DNA from: an uncultured Porphyromonadaceae bacterium
Lineage (GTDB): Bacteria; Bacteroidota; Bacteroidia; Bacteroidales; Barnesiellaceae_A
DNA: 41,265 nucleotides
Assembly: GCA_900542255.1 (NCBI GenBank)
Contig: UQMR01000015.1
Span: forward strand, 1-41,265
Direction: 5' to 3'
Positions 1-8,443 of the stretch are shown here, piece by piece (positions within the stretch are counted from its first letter, which is position 1; each line of letters starts with the position of its first letter). The position numbers and the translations under genes were made by a program. Below the pieces are notes generated by a model. The model made no database searches. It was not told the origin of the DNA and saw only the letters and a list, made by a program, of their open reading frames with translations.

Positions 1-983
1 ACGGCGCAAGCTACGGTGCAACCTACCATCGGGTTGTTACCGATACCGAGGAAGCCCATCATCTCTACGTGAGCGGGTACCGATGAAGAACCGGCGAACT
101 GGGCGTCGCTGTGCATACGGCCCATGGTGTCGGTCATACCGTAAGAAGCGGGGCCGGCAGCCATGTTATCGGGGTGCAGGGTACGGCCTGTACCACCACC
201 CGAAGCTACCGAGAAATACTTCTTGCCGCGCTCGTAGCACTCTTTCTTGTAAGTGCCTGCAACGGGGTGTTGGAAACGGGTGGGGTTGGTAGAGTTACCT
301 GTGATAGATACGTCTACGCCCTCTTTCCACATGATGGCTACGCCTTCGCGTACATCGTCGGCACCATAGCAGCGTACTTTGGCGCGCTCGCCCTCAGAGT
401 AGGGTATTTCGCGAACCACTTTCAACTCGCCCGTAGCGTAGTCGAATTGGGTTTGTACGTAGGTGAAACCGTTGATACGTGAAATGATTTGTGCAGCATC
501 TTTGCCCAGTCCGTTGAGGATGCAACGAAGCGGTTCTTTGCGTACCTTGTCGGCTTTGGCGGCAATCTTGATGGCGCCTTCGGCAGCGGCAAACGACTCG
601 TGGCCGGCGAGGAAGGCAAAGCATTTTGTCTCTTCGCGCAACAGACGGGCTGCCAAATTACCGTGTCCCAAACCTACCTTGCGGTCGTCGGCAACAGAGC
701 CGGGGATGCAGAATGCTTGCAGACCGATACCTATGGCCTCGGCAGCGTCGGCAGCCGATTTGCAACCTTTTTTCAGGGCGATGGCGCAACCTACTACGTA
801 GGCCCACTTGGCATTCTCGAAGCAGATGGGTTGTGTCTCTTCACACGTCTTATAAGGGTCGAGACCGTATGATTCGCAGATAGCGTTAGCCTCTTCGATG
901 TCTTTAATGCCGTTAGCATTCAAGGCTTCAAGTATTTGCTTGATGCGACGGTCTTGGCTTTCAAATTTTACTTCTCTAATCAT
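1..983 (-). CDS. GGGtGRT family protein, 3' end cut by window edge
   Basis: Reading leftwards from the ATG at 983 gives 327 uninterrupted codons with no stop before the window edge, so the C-terminus is missing. The signature Gly-Gly-Gly-Thr-Gly-Arg-Thr lies at about residues 262-268, which places it in the GGGtGRT protein family, usually a little over 330 residues, so probably only a few residues are lost. The biochemical role of the family is not known to me. A very strong ribosome site (AAGGAGGA, about 989-996) precedes the start. It follows the NifU-like gene by 18 bases and is surely co-transcribed with it, which suggests a job linked to an iron-sulfur or other metal cofactor. That functional link is inference from position only. 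Several Cys residues occur in the N-terminal half. Confidence 0.85.
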   Translation of the reverse strand, partial: MIREVKFESQDRRIKQILEALNANGIKDIEEANAICESYGLDPYKTCEETQPICFENAKWAYVVGCAIALKKGCKSAADAAEAIGIGLQAFCIPGSVADDRKVGLGHGNLAARLLREETKCFAFLAGHESFAAAEGAIKIAAKADKVRKEPLRCILNGLGKDAAQIISRINGFTYVQTQFDYATGELKVVREIPYSEGERAKVRCYGADDVREGVAIMWKEGVDVSITGNSTNPTRFQHPVAGTYKKECYERGKKYFSVASGGGTGRTLHPDNMAAGPASYGMTDTMGRMHSDAQFAGSSSVPAHVEMMGFLGIGNNPMVGCTVACA

Positions 984-1001
984 AGTTGCTTCCTCCTTAT
1001 A

Positions 1002-1703
1002 TTATTCTTGGCGTGGGTCGATATATTTTACTGCACCTTGCTCGGCCGAGAAACGACCGTATGTGCCGGTAGCTTTCTTCAATGCTTCGTTGGCGTCTTC
1101 GCCTTTCTTTACCATATCCATGAATTTGCCAAGGTGTACAAATTCGTAGCCTATGATTTCGTCGTTTTTGTCCAAAGCGACGCGTTTGCAATAGCCTTCG
1201 GCCATTTCGAGGTAACGGGGACCTTTGGCCAGCGTACCGTACATGGTACCTACTTGGCTGCGCAAGCCTTTGCCGAGGTCTTCGAGGCCGGCGCCAATCA
1301 TCAAGCCGCCTTCGCTGAAAGCCGATTGTGTACGGCCGTAAACGATTTGCAGGAACAACTCGCGCATAGCCGTGTTGATGGCGTCGCAAACGAGGTCGGT
1401 ATTCAAGGCTTCGAGAATAGTTTTACCCGGGAGTATTTCAGATGCCATGGCGGCCGAGTGGGTCATACCCGAGCATCCGATTGTCTCTACAAGGGCTTCT
1501 TGTATCACACCGTTCTTTACGTTGAGCGTCAGTTTGCAAGCTCCCTGTTGGGGTGCGCACCAGCCCACGCCGTGTGTCAAGCCCGAAATATCTACCACTT
1601 CTTTAGCTTTCACCCAACGACCCTCTTCGGGAATAGGGGCAGGACCATGATTCGGTCCCTTTTTCACAACACACATGTGTTCTACTTCATGTGAATAAAC
1701 CAT
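1002..1703 (-). CDS. NifU-like iron-sulfur cluster scaffold protein
   Basis: The 233-residue product resembles the NifU N-terminal/IscU-type scaffold fold. Cysteines at 49, 56, 77 and 106 sit in the glycine-rich contexts expected of cluster ligands, for instance GWCAPQQGAC at 48-56 and ETIGCSGMTHS around 77. IscU proper is about 125-130 residues, so this protein carries a longer N-terminus and a C-terminal extension of roughly 100 residues, typical of the NifU-like partners of GGGtGRT proteins. It is the first gene of a two-gene unit. The ATG at 1703 is preceded by a clear Bacteroidetes promoter at 1778-1807. Cluster assembly is the family role; whether this copy serves general maturation or only its neighbour cannot be told. 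Confidence 0.8.
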   Translation of the reverse strand: MVYSHEVEHMCVVKKGPNHGPAPIPEEGRWVKAKEVVDISGLTHGVGWCAPQQGACKLTLNVKNGVIQEALVETIGCSGMTHSAAMASEILPGKTILEALNTDLVCDAINTAMRELFLQIVYGRTQSAFSEGGLMIGAGLEDLGKGLRSQVGTMYGTLAKGPRYLEMAEGYCKRVALDKNDEIIGYEFVHLGKFMDMVKKGEDANEALKKATGTYGRFSAEQGAVKYIDPRQE

Positions 1704-1777
1704 AACTTAAATCTTTTATGTTATATATGAGTGTAAAGTTTCGGCAGCGCAAGTCAACCTATACGCTTTTTCGGCTG

Positions 1778-1807
1778 CAAAGTTACGTTTTTTTTTGTTT
1801 GTGACAA
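1778..1807 (-). promoter_or_regulatory. Promoter of the NifU-like/GGGtGRT unit
   Basis: On the minus strand TTG (1807-1805), 19 bases, then TAACTTTG (1785-1778) match the Bacteroidetes housekeeping pattern. It lies about 75 bases upstream of the start codon at 1703. Confidence 0.7.
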
Positions 1808-1888
1808 CACCATTTCCCGCTAATACTTCCCCTCTATACCTTAAAGTATTAATCGTTATGTTATTTTTTCTTTTTAGCATACACCGTA

Positions 1889-1919
1889 TTGCGATTTAGA
1901 GAATAAAACGGTAAATTTG
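1889..1919 (+). promoter_or_regulatory. Promoter of pfp
   Basis: TTG at 1889-1891, 20 bases, then TAAATTTG at 1912-1919. The expected start of transcription near 1926 gives a leader of about 43 bases before the ATG at 1969. It is divergent from the NifU-like promoter within the same 265-base gap. Confidence 0.75.
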
Positions 1920-1968
1920 CAGACAAAATCAAGTATTCATTTTAAGTAAAAAAAGAAAGCGTATTAGG

Positions 1969-3621
1969 ATGAAAAAGAGTGCTTTACAAATTGCCCGGGC
2001 AGCATATCTCCCCAAATTGCCCGATGCAATAAAAGGCGGGGTGCGTTGCACCGAGGGTGCCGCTACAAAGTCGGTTGCCAACCAGAAAGAGATTGCCGAA
2101 CTTTTCCCCAATACCTACGGGATGCCTGTTTTGCGCTTCGAGAAAGGTGATGCCCGTGAGTATCAAGCTATTAATGTAGGCGTTATTCTGTCGGGCGGTC
2201 AGGCTCCCGGCGGACACAACGTTATATCGGGATTGTTCGACGGGTTGAAGGCCATGAATCCTGCCAGCCGTCTGTTCGGCTTCCTTCTCGGTCCTGCCGG
2301 GCTCATAGAGCATAAGTATATAGAGCTTACGGCCGATATTATCGACAACTACCGCAATACGGGCGGTTTCGACATCATCGGTTCGGGTCGTACCAAGCTC
2401 GAAACGAAAGCCCAATTCGACAGCGGCTTGGAGATACTGCGTCAGCTCGGTATCACGGCTTTGGTAATCATCGGCGGTGACGACTCCAATACAAACGCCT
2501 GCGTACTTGCCGAGTACTACAAGCAAATAGGCGCCGGCATACAGGTGATAGGCTGCCCCAAAACCATCGACGGCGACCTGAAAAACGAGATGATTGAGAC
2601 CTCGTTCGGCTTCGATACGGCCTGCAAGGTATATAGCGAAGTCATCGGTAACATAGAGCGCGACTGCAACTCGGCACAGAAATATTGGCACTTCATCAAA
2701 GTGATGGGACGTTCGGCCTCGCATATCGCCCTCGAATGCGCATTGCAGACACAACCCAACGTATGTCTCATCTCGGAAGAGGTAGAGGAAAAACAAATGA
2801 CCCTCGATGGCATAGTAAGCTACATTGCCAACGTCGTGGCTGCCCGTGCCGCCGAAGGACACAACTTCGGTACGGTCATCATACCCGAGGGCCTCATAGA
2901 GTTTATTCCCGCCATGAAGCGACTCATCAGTGAGCTGAATGATTTCCTTGCCATTCATGCCAGCGAGTTTGCCGCAGTTCCGCAAAATGAGCAGATTAAG
3001 TATATCATAGAGCACATCTCGCCCGAGAATGCTGCTATATATGCCAGCCTCCCCGAAGGCGTAGCACGTCAGCTTACACTCGACCGCGACCCCCACGGAA
3101 ACGTACAGGTTTCGCTCATCGAGACCGAGAAACTCCTCGGCGAAATGGTAGCCCGCAAGCTGGCATACATGAAAGAAGGCGGCAAATACAATGGCAAGTT
3201 TGCCACACAATACCACTTCTTCGGTTACGAAGGCCGCTGCGCAGCCCCCTCGAACTTCGATGCCGACTATTGCTATTCGCTCGGTTATACCGCTTCGCTG
3301 CTCATAGGCGAGGGCAAGACCGGCTATATGGCAAGCGTACGCAATACTACGCATCCGGCTGCTGAATGGGTGGCAGGCGGTGTACCTGTAACCATGATGA
3401 TGAATATGGAGCGTCGCCACGGCGAGATGAAGCCCGTGATACAAAAAGCGCTTGTCGACCTCAAAGGCGAGCCCTTCAAATACTTTGCCGCACACCGCGA
3501 AGAGTGGGCCAAGGAGACAGCATATATCTACCCCGGGCCTATCCAATACTTCGGCCCGAGCGAAGTATGCGACCAGACCACTATTACGTTGGCATTGGAG
3601 CAAGGTGCACACAAAGCATAA
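1969..3621 (+). CDS. pfp: Pyrophosphate-dependent 6-phosphofructokinase
   Basis: The 550-residue product is the long PPi-dependent phosphofructokinase, which phosphorylates fructose 6-phosphate with pyrophosphate and can run in both directions in the cytosol. The phosphate-binding [14 protein letters not shown] lies at 71-84. GGDDSN at 169-174 has Asp where ATP-dependent enzymes have Gly, and PKTIDGDL at 197-204 has Lys where they have Gly; both changes mark PPi use. The length fits the plant/Bacteroides long class (about 550). It has its own promoter and is followed by gpmI, another glycolytic gene with a separate promoter. A perfect hairpin downstream (3654-3687) may end the transcript. Confidence 0.95.
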   Translation: MKKSALQIARAAYLPKLPDAIKGGVRCTEGAATKSVANQKEIAELFPNTYGMPVLRFEKGDAREYQAINVGVILSGGQAPGGHNVISGLFDGLKAMNPASRLFGFLLGPAGLIEHKYIELTADIIDNYRNTGGFDIIGSGRTKLETKAQFDSGLEILRQLGITALVIIGGDDSNTNACVLAEYYKQIGAGIQVIGCPKTIDGDLKNEMIETSFGFDTACKVYSEVIGNIERDCNSAQKYWHFIKVMGRSASHIALECALQTQPNVCLISEEVEEKQMTLDGIVSYIANVVAARAAEGHNFGTVIIPEGLIEFIPAMKRLISELNDFLAIHASEFAAVPQNEQIKYIIEHISPENAAIYASLPEGVARQLTLDRDPHGNVQVSLIETEKLLGEMVARKLAYMKEGGKYNGKFATQYHFFGYEGRCAAPSNFDADYCYSLGYTASLLIGEGKTGYMASVRNTTHPAAEWVAGGVPVTMMMNMERRHGEMKPVIQKALVDLKGEPFKYFAAHREEWAKETAYIYPGPIQYFGPSEVCDQTTITLALEQGAHKA

Positions 3622-3653
3622 GGCAAAGAAACAATCTGTATAATTTTCTCCTC

Positions 3654-3687
3654 CGAGGGTGCAACGATACAATCGGCTGCACCCTCG
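3654..3687 (+). terminator. Hairpin downstream of pfp, possible terminator
   Basis: CGAGGGTGCA (3654-3663) and TGCACCCTCG (3678-3687) form a perfect 10-base stem with a 14-base loop, 32 bases after the pfp stop. No T run follows, so termination is uncertain; it could instead protect the 3' end. Confidence 0.5.
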
Positions 3688-3799
3688 ATATGTATATGTA
3701 GTCGGGCAGCTCCCGCGTATCGCGCAAACTCTCGCATCCGGCATGCAGAACAGACGCAAAAACCCACTGCTATATGAGGCTGTTTTCGGCCGAAATGAG

Positions 3800-3807
3800 T
3801 ACCTTTG
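3800..3807 (+). promoter_or_regulatory. Promoter -7 element of gpmI
   Basis: TACCTTTG at 3800-3807 fits TAnnTTTG and would start transcription about 40 bases before the gpmI ATG. No clear TTG is present at the usual upstream distance. Confidence 0.55.
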
Positions 3808-3854
3808 CATTTGGATTTTCAAGGTATTAATAACCATCAAAAAAATTATAGACT

Positions 3855-5372
3855 ATGAGTAAAAAAGCACTATTGATGATTCTCGACGGCTGGGGTGTGG
3901 GCAACCACTCGAAAGCCGATGTCATTTATTGCACACCTACACCATATTGGGACAATCTTCTTGCCAACTATCCTCACTCGCAACTGCAAGCCAGCGGCGA
4001 AAATGTGGGTTTGCCCGACGGGCAGATGGGAAACTCAGAGGTAGGGCACCTCAACATCGGCGCCGGTAGAGTCGTGTATCAGGATTTGGTGAAGATAAAT
4101 CGCGCTTGTGCCGATAATTCCATCATGCAGAACCCCGAAATCGTGTCGGCATTTTCTTATGCCCGCGACCACAAGAAGAATATCCACTTCATGGGGCTCA
4201 CCTCAGACGGTGGCGTGCATAGCTCGCTCGACCATCTCTTCAAACTCTGCGATATTGCACGCGAATATGGCTTGGAGAATACATTTATCCACTGCTTCAT
4301 GGACGGCCGCGATACCGACCCCCACAGCGGAAAAGGATTCATAGCCCAGCTGCAAGAGCATTGCGCCCACAGTGCAGGCAAGGTAGCCTCCATCATAGGC
4401 CGCTACTATGCCATGGACCGTGACAAACGTTGGGAACGCGTAAAGATAGCCTATGACCTGCTGGTAAATGGCGAGGGCAAAAAGGCTACCGACATGGTTG
4501 CTGCGATGCAAGAGTCGTACGACGAAGGTGTCACCGACGAGTTTATCAAGCCCATCGTCAACGCCTCGTTCGATGGCACAATCAAGGAGGGCGATGTAGT
4601 TATCTTCTTCAATTACCGGAACGACCGTGCCAAAGAACTTACCGTCGTACTTACCCAGCAAGATATGCCCGAGGCAGGCATGCACACCATCCCCGGCCTG
4701 CAATATTACTGCATGACCCCCTATGACGCTTCGTTCAAGGGCGTGCATATCCTTTTCGACAAAGAGAATGTTGTGAATACACTCGGCGAATATCTTTCGA
4801 GCCAAGGCGTGAAACAACTGCACATTGCCGAAACCGAAAAATATGCACACGTGACATTCTTCTTCAACGGCGGCCGTGAGGCTCCTTTCGAGGGTGAGGA
4901 ACGTATCCTCGTACCTTCGCCCAAGGTGGCAACCTACGACCTGAAACCCGAGATGAGCGCATACGAAGTGAAAGACAAGTTGGTAGAGGCTATCCGCTCT
5001 GAAAAATACGACTTTATCGTTGTCAACTATGCCAATGGCGATATGGTAGGTCATACCGGTGTGTATGAGGCCATAGAAAAAGCTGTGAAGGCCGTAGACC
5101 AATGCGTCAACGAGACGGTAGAGGCTGCCAAGGCTGCCGGCTATGAAGTGATAATCATTGCCGACCACGGTAATGCCGATAACGCCCTCAACAGTGACGG
5201 TACCCCCAATACCGCCCACTCGCTCAATCCCGTACCTTTTGTGTACGTGACAGAGAACAAGCATGCTGCCGTAGAAAACGGTATCTTGGCCGATGTGGCT
5301 CCGTCGTTGTTGCACATTATGGGATTGCCCGTACCGGCCGAGATGACGGGCAAGAATCTGATTAAAGACTAA
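3855..5372 (+). CDS. gpmI: 2,3-bisphosphoglycerate-independent phosphoglycerate mutase
   Basis: The 505-residue product interconverts 3- and 2-phosphoglycerate in glycolysis using two metal ions (usually manganese) and a phosphoserine. The metal-binding MILDGWGVG starts at residue 8 (Asp11), and the catalytic serine is Ser61 in the motif [17 protein letters not shown]. Later metal motifs (GDMVGHTG and ADHGNADN) are present in the alkaline-phosphatase-like half. The length equals the family norm of about 505-515. It stands alone between hairpins on both sides, directly after pfp, so two glycolytic steps are encoded side by side; enolase, the next step, lies 25 kb further on. Confidence 0.96.
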   Translation: MSKKALLMILDGWGVGNHSKADVIYCTPTPYWDNLLANYPHSQLQASGENVGLPDGQMGNSEVGHLNIGAGRVVYQDLVKINRACADNSIMQNPEIVSAFSYARDHKKNIHFMGLTSDGGVHSSLDHLFKLCDIAREYGLENTFIHCFMDGRDTDPHSGKGFIAQLQEHCAHSAGKVASIIGRYYAMDRDKRWERVKIAYDLLVNGEGKKATDMVAAMQESYDEGVTDEFIKPIVNASFDGTIKEGDVVIFFNYRNDRAKELTVVLTQQDMPEAGMHTIPGLQYYCMTPYDASFKGVHILFDKENVVNTLGEYLSSQGVKQLHIAETEKYAHVTFFFNGGREAPFEGEERILVPSPKVATYDLKPEMSAYEVKDKLVEAIRSEKYDFIVVNYANGDMVGHTGVYEAIEKAVKAVDQCVNETVEAAKAAGYEVIIIADHGNADNALNSDGTPNTAHSLNPVPFVYVTENKHAAVENGILADVAPSLLHIMGLPVPAEMTGKNLIKD

Positions 5373-5398
5373 GCCGTTTAGCTCTTAATTTCGCACAC

Positions 5399-5450
5399 GG
5401 TGCGGATTGAACCTCAAAAAACACTTCCGAAAGCAGGTTTAATCCGCACC
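5399..5450 (+). terminator. Long inverted repeat after gpmI, probable terminator
   Basis: GGTGCGGATTGAACCT (5399-5414) pairs with AGGTTTAATCCGCACC (5435-5450): 16 base pairs, one of them G-U, with a 20-base loop, followed by an AT-rich run. It sits 26 bases after the gpmI stop and ends 22 bases before the next ATG, so it may also affect the leader of the DUF3109 gene. Confidence 0.6.
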
Positions 5451-5472
5451 ATTTATATATCTTTACAACACT

Positions 5473-6057
5473 ATGCTACAAATAGAGAATACCCTTGTTT
5501 CGCTCGACATCATAGAGCGGTTTTTCGTTTGCAATATCGAGGCATGTCGCGGCGAATGCTGTATCGACGGGGATGCCGGTGCACCCATTACTCCCGAAGA
5601 GAGGAAAGCCATCGAAGAGGCTCTGCCGGCTGTGTGGGACGACCTCAGCCCCGCAGCCCAAGCCGTGATACGGGAACAGGGCGTTGCGTATATCGATGAG
5701 GAGGCCGACCTTGTGACCTCTATCGTCGATGGGCGCGACTGTGTCTTTACTTGCTACGGTAACAACGGCGTTTGCTATTGTGCCCTTGAAAAAGCCTATC
5801 GCGAGGGCCGTTCGGCCTTTTTCAAGCCGCTCTCTTGTCATCTTTATCCCGTGCGTGTGCAACGCTGGGCAAACGGTTATACGGCGCTCAACTATCACCG
5901 TTGGAAGATTTGCAAGGTCGCCGAGGTTTTGGGACGGCACGAAAAGGTGCGTGTTTACCAATTTTTGAAAGAACCGCTCATTCGCTGTATGGGTGAGGAG
6001 TGGTATAAAACCCTCAGTGAAGTGGCCGATGAGTATCTGAAAGCTACCGGAGAATAG
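5473..6057 (+). CDS. DUF3109 family cysteine-rich protein
   Basis: The 194-residue product matches the DUF3109 family, small cytosolic proteins with many conserved cysteines and no assigned reaction. Cysteines cluster near the start (C20, C25, C29, C30, in VCNIEACRGECC) and again in the middle (around DCVFTCYGNNGVCYCALE and SCHLYPVR), a pattern that suggests metal or iron-sulfur binding. The start follows a long inverted repeat by 22 bases; TATCTTTA at 5458-5465 is a poor promoter match. A bidirectional terminator lies 230 bases downstream. Function remains unknown; assignment rests on the cysteine pattern and overall recognition of the family. Confidence 0.82.
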   Translation: MLQIENTLVSLDIIERFFVCNIEACRGECCIDGDAGAPITPEERKAIEEALPAVWDDLSPAAQAVIREQGVAYIDEEADLVTSIVDGRDCVFTCYGNNGVCYCALEKAYREGRSAFFKPLSCHLYPVRVQRWANGYTALNYHRWKICKVAEVLGRHEKVRVYQFLKEPLIRCMGEEWYKTLSEVADEYLKATGE

Positions 6058-6288
6058 CATAATCTTATACCAGTGGGACAACCTGATAATCGATTCTTTC
6101 ATACAACCGATGAAGAGTGGTTCTGGCAGTCGCCTTATAAATAGCTGTGAGCTGCGGCGACTCCTTTCCGGGCCATCTTTCTGTCGGCATAGGGAGGGCG
6201 CATGGCGGCAGTCATCGGGCGATGTCATTATTGGGTAGGAGAGTATGCCGACTCTATTCCCATGAAACCGAGATACGCCATCTGATAT
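6058..6288. other. Intergenic stretch without a recognisable gene
   Basis: About 230 bases between the DUF3109 stop and the shared terminator. No ORF with plausible start, length and context is seen on either strand. A short inverted repeat (GTCGCC with GGCGAC, about 6133-6166) is the only structure noted. Confidence 0.4.
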
Positions 6289-6332
6289 AAAAAATAAATC
6301 CTTGCCCAAGCGGACAAGGATTTATTTTTTTT
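6289..6332. terminator. Bidirectional terminator between DUF3109 gene and rpsP
   Basis: A 16-base perfect stem (6289-6304 with 6315-6330), core AAATAAATCCTTG, has a 10-base loop; the AT-rich stem ends give T runs on both strands. It lies 36 bases beyond the rpsP stop, serving the convergent genes on both sides. Confidence 0.9.
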
Positions 6333-6367
6333 GCTGTATCGTTCACAGCCCTTACGGGGCGGGAATA

Positions 6368-6931
6368 TTATTCAGCATTTTCAGTAGCCGGAGCCTCGGT
6401 AGCGGCAGCTTCTTCGGCGGGAGCTTCGGCAGCGGCAGCAGCGGCGGCAGCCTCAGCAGCAGCTTTGGCAAGCTCGGCTTTCTTGGTGGCCACGCGCTCG
6501 GCAATGGCTTTGTTCACCTCTTTTTCTGCCTCTAAACGAGCGGCAGCAGCTTTCTTAGCTTCGTCGATGGCTTTGAGTTTCAATGCAGAAGTTGCATTTT
6601 GCTTGTTAGCCAACCAAGCTTGGAAGCGTTGCTCGGCAACTTCCTCGGTGAAAGCGCCTTTCTTAACACCGCCCAGGAGGTGTTTTTTCAGCAATACACC
6701 TTCGCGAGAAAGTATGTTGCGAACGGTATCGGTGGGTTGAGCACCGACGTTGAGCCAATACAAAGCACGATCGAATTTTAAATCTATTGTAGCAGGATTA
6801 GTGTTCGGATTATAAGAACCTATCCTTTCAATAAATCTACCATCACGTGGCGCCCTGCTATCGGCAATTACAATTTGATAGAATGCGTAGCCTTTGTGGC
6901 CGAAGCGTTGTAATCTGATTTTTGTTGCCAT
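6368..6931 (-). CDS. rpsP: 30S ribosomal protein S16 with Ala-rich tail
   Basis: The first ~80 residues are classic S16, a small-subunit assembly protein (start [20 protein letters not shown], then [16 protein letters not shown]). The protein is 187 residues against about 80-90 in Escherichia coli. The extra C-terminal ~100 residues are helical and lysine-rich, then change to a low-complexity Ala/Glu/Thr/Pro tail. Long S16 proteins of this type are usual in Bacteroidetes, so the extension is probably real rather than a read-through. It is transcribed alone from a good promoter at 6969-7000 and stopped by a strong terminator. Confidence 0.96.
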   Translation of the reverse strand: MATKIRLQRFGHKGYAFYQIVIADSRAPRDGRFIERIGSYNPNTNPATIDLKFDRALYWLNVGAQPTDTVRNILSREGVLLKKHLLGGVKKGAFTEEVAEQRFQAWLANKQNATSALKLKAIDEAKKAAAARLEAEKEVNKAIAERVATKKAELAKAAAEAAAAAAAAEAPAEEAAATEAPATENAE

Positions 6932-6968
6932 TTAAAATTGTTTTTTATTGGTTTTTGCATTAGCGGTG

Positions 6969-7000
6969 CAAAGGTACGTCTTTGACACGATACTTGCAAA
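6969..7000 (-). promoter_or_regulatory. Promoter of rpsP
   Basis: On the minus strand TTTG (7000-6997), 20 bases, TACCTTTG (6976-6969), about 37 bases upstream of the rpsP start codon. Confidence 0.75.
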
Positions 7001-7026
7001 TTTTTTTCTTGTAAAAGTGTGCTTTG

Positions 7027-7452
7027 TTACAAGTGTTTTTTTATCTCGGCGATGAGTTGTTCATACTCGGCATCGGTGAGGTATGTTTCGCCCGGATTCA
7101 TGCGGAAGGTACCGCCGTAGTCGGGTCCATCGACGTATTTGGGCGCCAGGTGGAAGTGCAGGTGCGACAGTTTGTCGCTGTAAGCCCCGTAGTTGATTTT
7201 TTCGGGGTTGAAGGCGCGTTGCATGGCGCGTGTCACGCGAACGACATCGGCCATGAAGGCATTGCGTTCGTCGTCCGACAATTCGTTCAGGTCGTTTACA
7301 TGCTTGTCGTAGGCTACCAGACAGCGGCCGCGGTAGGTTTGTTCTTTGAAGAGGAATACGCGCGACACCGACAGGTGGGCTATTTCTATCATCAGGTTGT
7401 GCAGTGTCTCGTTGTTCTGGCAATAGAGGCACTCTTGTGGGTTGCTATACAT
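7027..7452 (-). CDS. HIT (histidine triad) family hydrolase
   Basis: The 141-residue product carries the histidine triad HLHFHLAP, with His97, His99 and His101, the nucleotide-binding and catalytic motif of HIT hydrolases and transferases that cleave dinucleoside polyphosphates or nucleoside phosphoramidates. An N-terminal CxxC (Cys8, Cys11) may bind zinc, as in several HIT proteins. Length fits the family (110-150). It starts 21 bases after the nucleoside phosphorylase gene and is probably transcribed with it, which suggests a joint role in nucleotide turnover (inference). The exact substrate cannot be told from sequence. Confidence 0.88.
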   Translation of the reverse strand: MYSNPQECLYCQNNETLHNLMIEIAHLSVSRVFLFKEQTYRGRCLVAYDKHVNDLNELSDDERNAFMADVVRVTRAMQRAFNPEKINYGAYSDKLSHLHFHLAPKYVDGPDYGGTFRMNPGETYLTDAEYEQLIAEIKKHL

Positions 7453-7473
7453 AGTTGTGGTTATATGAGTTTA

Positions 7474-8349
7474 TCAAATGCGGTCGAGTACTTTTTCTAT
7501 CATGTCGCCTATCGACGATTTGTAGTTCGAGTTGGCATGTTGTGCTACGCGGTTGGCAATAACCATGCAAATGGTCATGGCGTGGTGTCCCATCAGGCGG
7601 GCGAGACCGGCAAGGGCCGAGCTTTCCATTTCGTAGTTGGTAACGACATACTGCCCATACTTGAATTGCTCTATTTTTTTGTTCAGTTCGGGGTCGGCGA
7701 GCGGAATGCGCAATTCGCGTCCTTGCGGTCCGTAGAATCCGTTGGCCGATATTGTGACGCCGTGAACCATGTTGCTGTCTTCGATGCGGGCTATCAGCTC
7801 GGGGTCGTTGTCGATGACGTAGGGTTTGGCCCAGAGCGGATTCCAGCCTACGCTCTGGCAGAATGCTTTCTCGAAGTCGAGGTCGCATACTTCATCGCGA
7901 CCGTGGTAGAAGTTGAGTACGCCGTCGAATCCTATCGATTTCTCGGATATGATGTATGAGCCTATGGGCACATGGGGTTGCAATCCGCCGCAGGTGCCGC
8001 ATCTTACTATCGACAGGGCGCGGTGCTCGGGTTTTTCGTGACGAGTAGCAAAGTCAATGTTGGCGAGTGCATCGAGCTCGTTCATGACGATGTCTATGTT
8101 GTCGGTGCCAATGCCGTGGGAGATACACATGACGGGCTTCCCTTTATAAAGGCCGCCGATGGTGTGAAATTCGCGGTTTGACACTTCGAAGGTTTTTTCG
8201 GTAAAGAATGAGGCTACGAGGTTCACTCTACCGGGGTCGCCTACCATGATAATGCGGTCGCACAGTTGTTCGGGACGGATGTGTATGTGGAAGGCACTGC
8301 CGTCCTGGTTGATGATTAGTTCCGATTCGGGAAAAAACTTTGTTGCCAT
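7474..8349 (-). CDS. Nucleoside phosphorylase (uridine phosphorylase-like)
   Basis: With the ATG at 8349 the product has 291 residues and belongs to the PNP/Udp family, which splits nucleosides with phosphate into base and (deoxy)ribose 1-phosphate. VGDPGR at 37-41 is the phosphate-binding motif, SHGIGTDN at 78-84 the following conserved loop, and YEMES at 239-243 the ribose-binding signature. An upstream in-frame GTG at 8403 would add 18 residues but lies inside the hairpin (8371-8410) that ends the previous transcript, so the ATG is preferred. Uridine phosphorylase is the best guess for specificity; purine nucleosides cannot be excluded. It pairs with the HIT gene downstream. No clear promoter is seen between hairpin and start. 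Confidence 0.85.
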   Translation of the reverse strand: MATKFFPESELIINQDGSAFHIHIRPEQLCDRIIMVGDPGRVNLVASFFTEKTFEVSNREFHTIGGLYKGKPVMCISHGIGTDNIDIVMNELDALANIDFATRHEKPEHRALSIVRCGTCGGLQPHVPIGSYIISEKSIGFDGVLNFYHGRDEVCDLDFEKAFCQSVGWNPLWAKPYVIDNDPELIARIEDSNMVHGVTISANGFYGPQGRELRIPLADPELNKKIEQFKYGQYVVTNYEMESSALAGLARLMGHHAMTICMVIANRVAQHANSNYKSSIGDMIEKVLDRI

Positions 8350-8370
8350 ATGCTTGTTTCTAAAAGGTGG

Positions 8371-8410
8371 AAACGGAGTGTCGGGCTTTTGTGCGGCAGA
8401 CACTCCGTTT
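8371..8410 (-). terminator. Hairpin ending the glycogen operon
   Basis: AAACGGAGTGTC (8371-8382) and GACACTCCGTTT (8399-8410) form a perfect 12-base stem with a 16-base loop, 33 bases beyond the GH57 stop. The stem ends in A/T pairs. It separates the glycogen operon from the phosphorylase gene. Confidence 0.75.
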
Positions 8411-8443
8411 TCTGTTTATAAAATCGTTGAGCGAGTCTTAGCC

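Noticed and set aside
1984..3840. 618-codon open frame on the minus strand opposite pfp
   Set aside because: It lies wholly over pfp, whose protein has clear family motifs; the antisense translation resembles nothing and results from codon bias.
4203..5315. 370-codon antisense frame opposite gpmI
   Set aside because: Shadow of a well conserved enzyme gene.
8350..8403. GTG start that would extend the nucleoside phosphorylase by 18 residues
   Set aside because: It falls within the terminator hairpin of the upstream operon; ATG 8349 gives the normal start.
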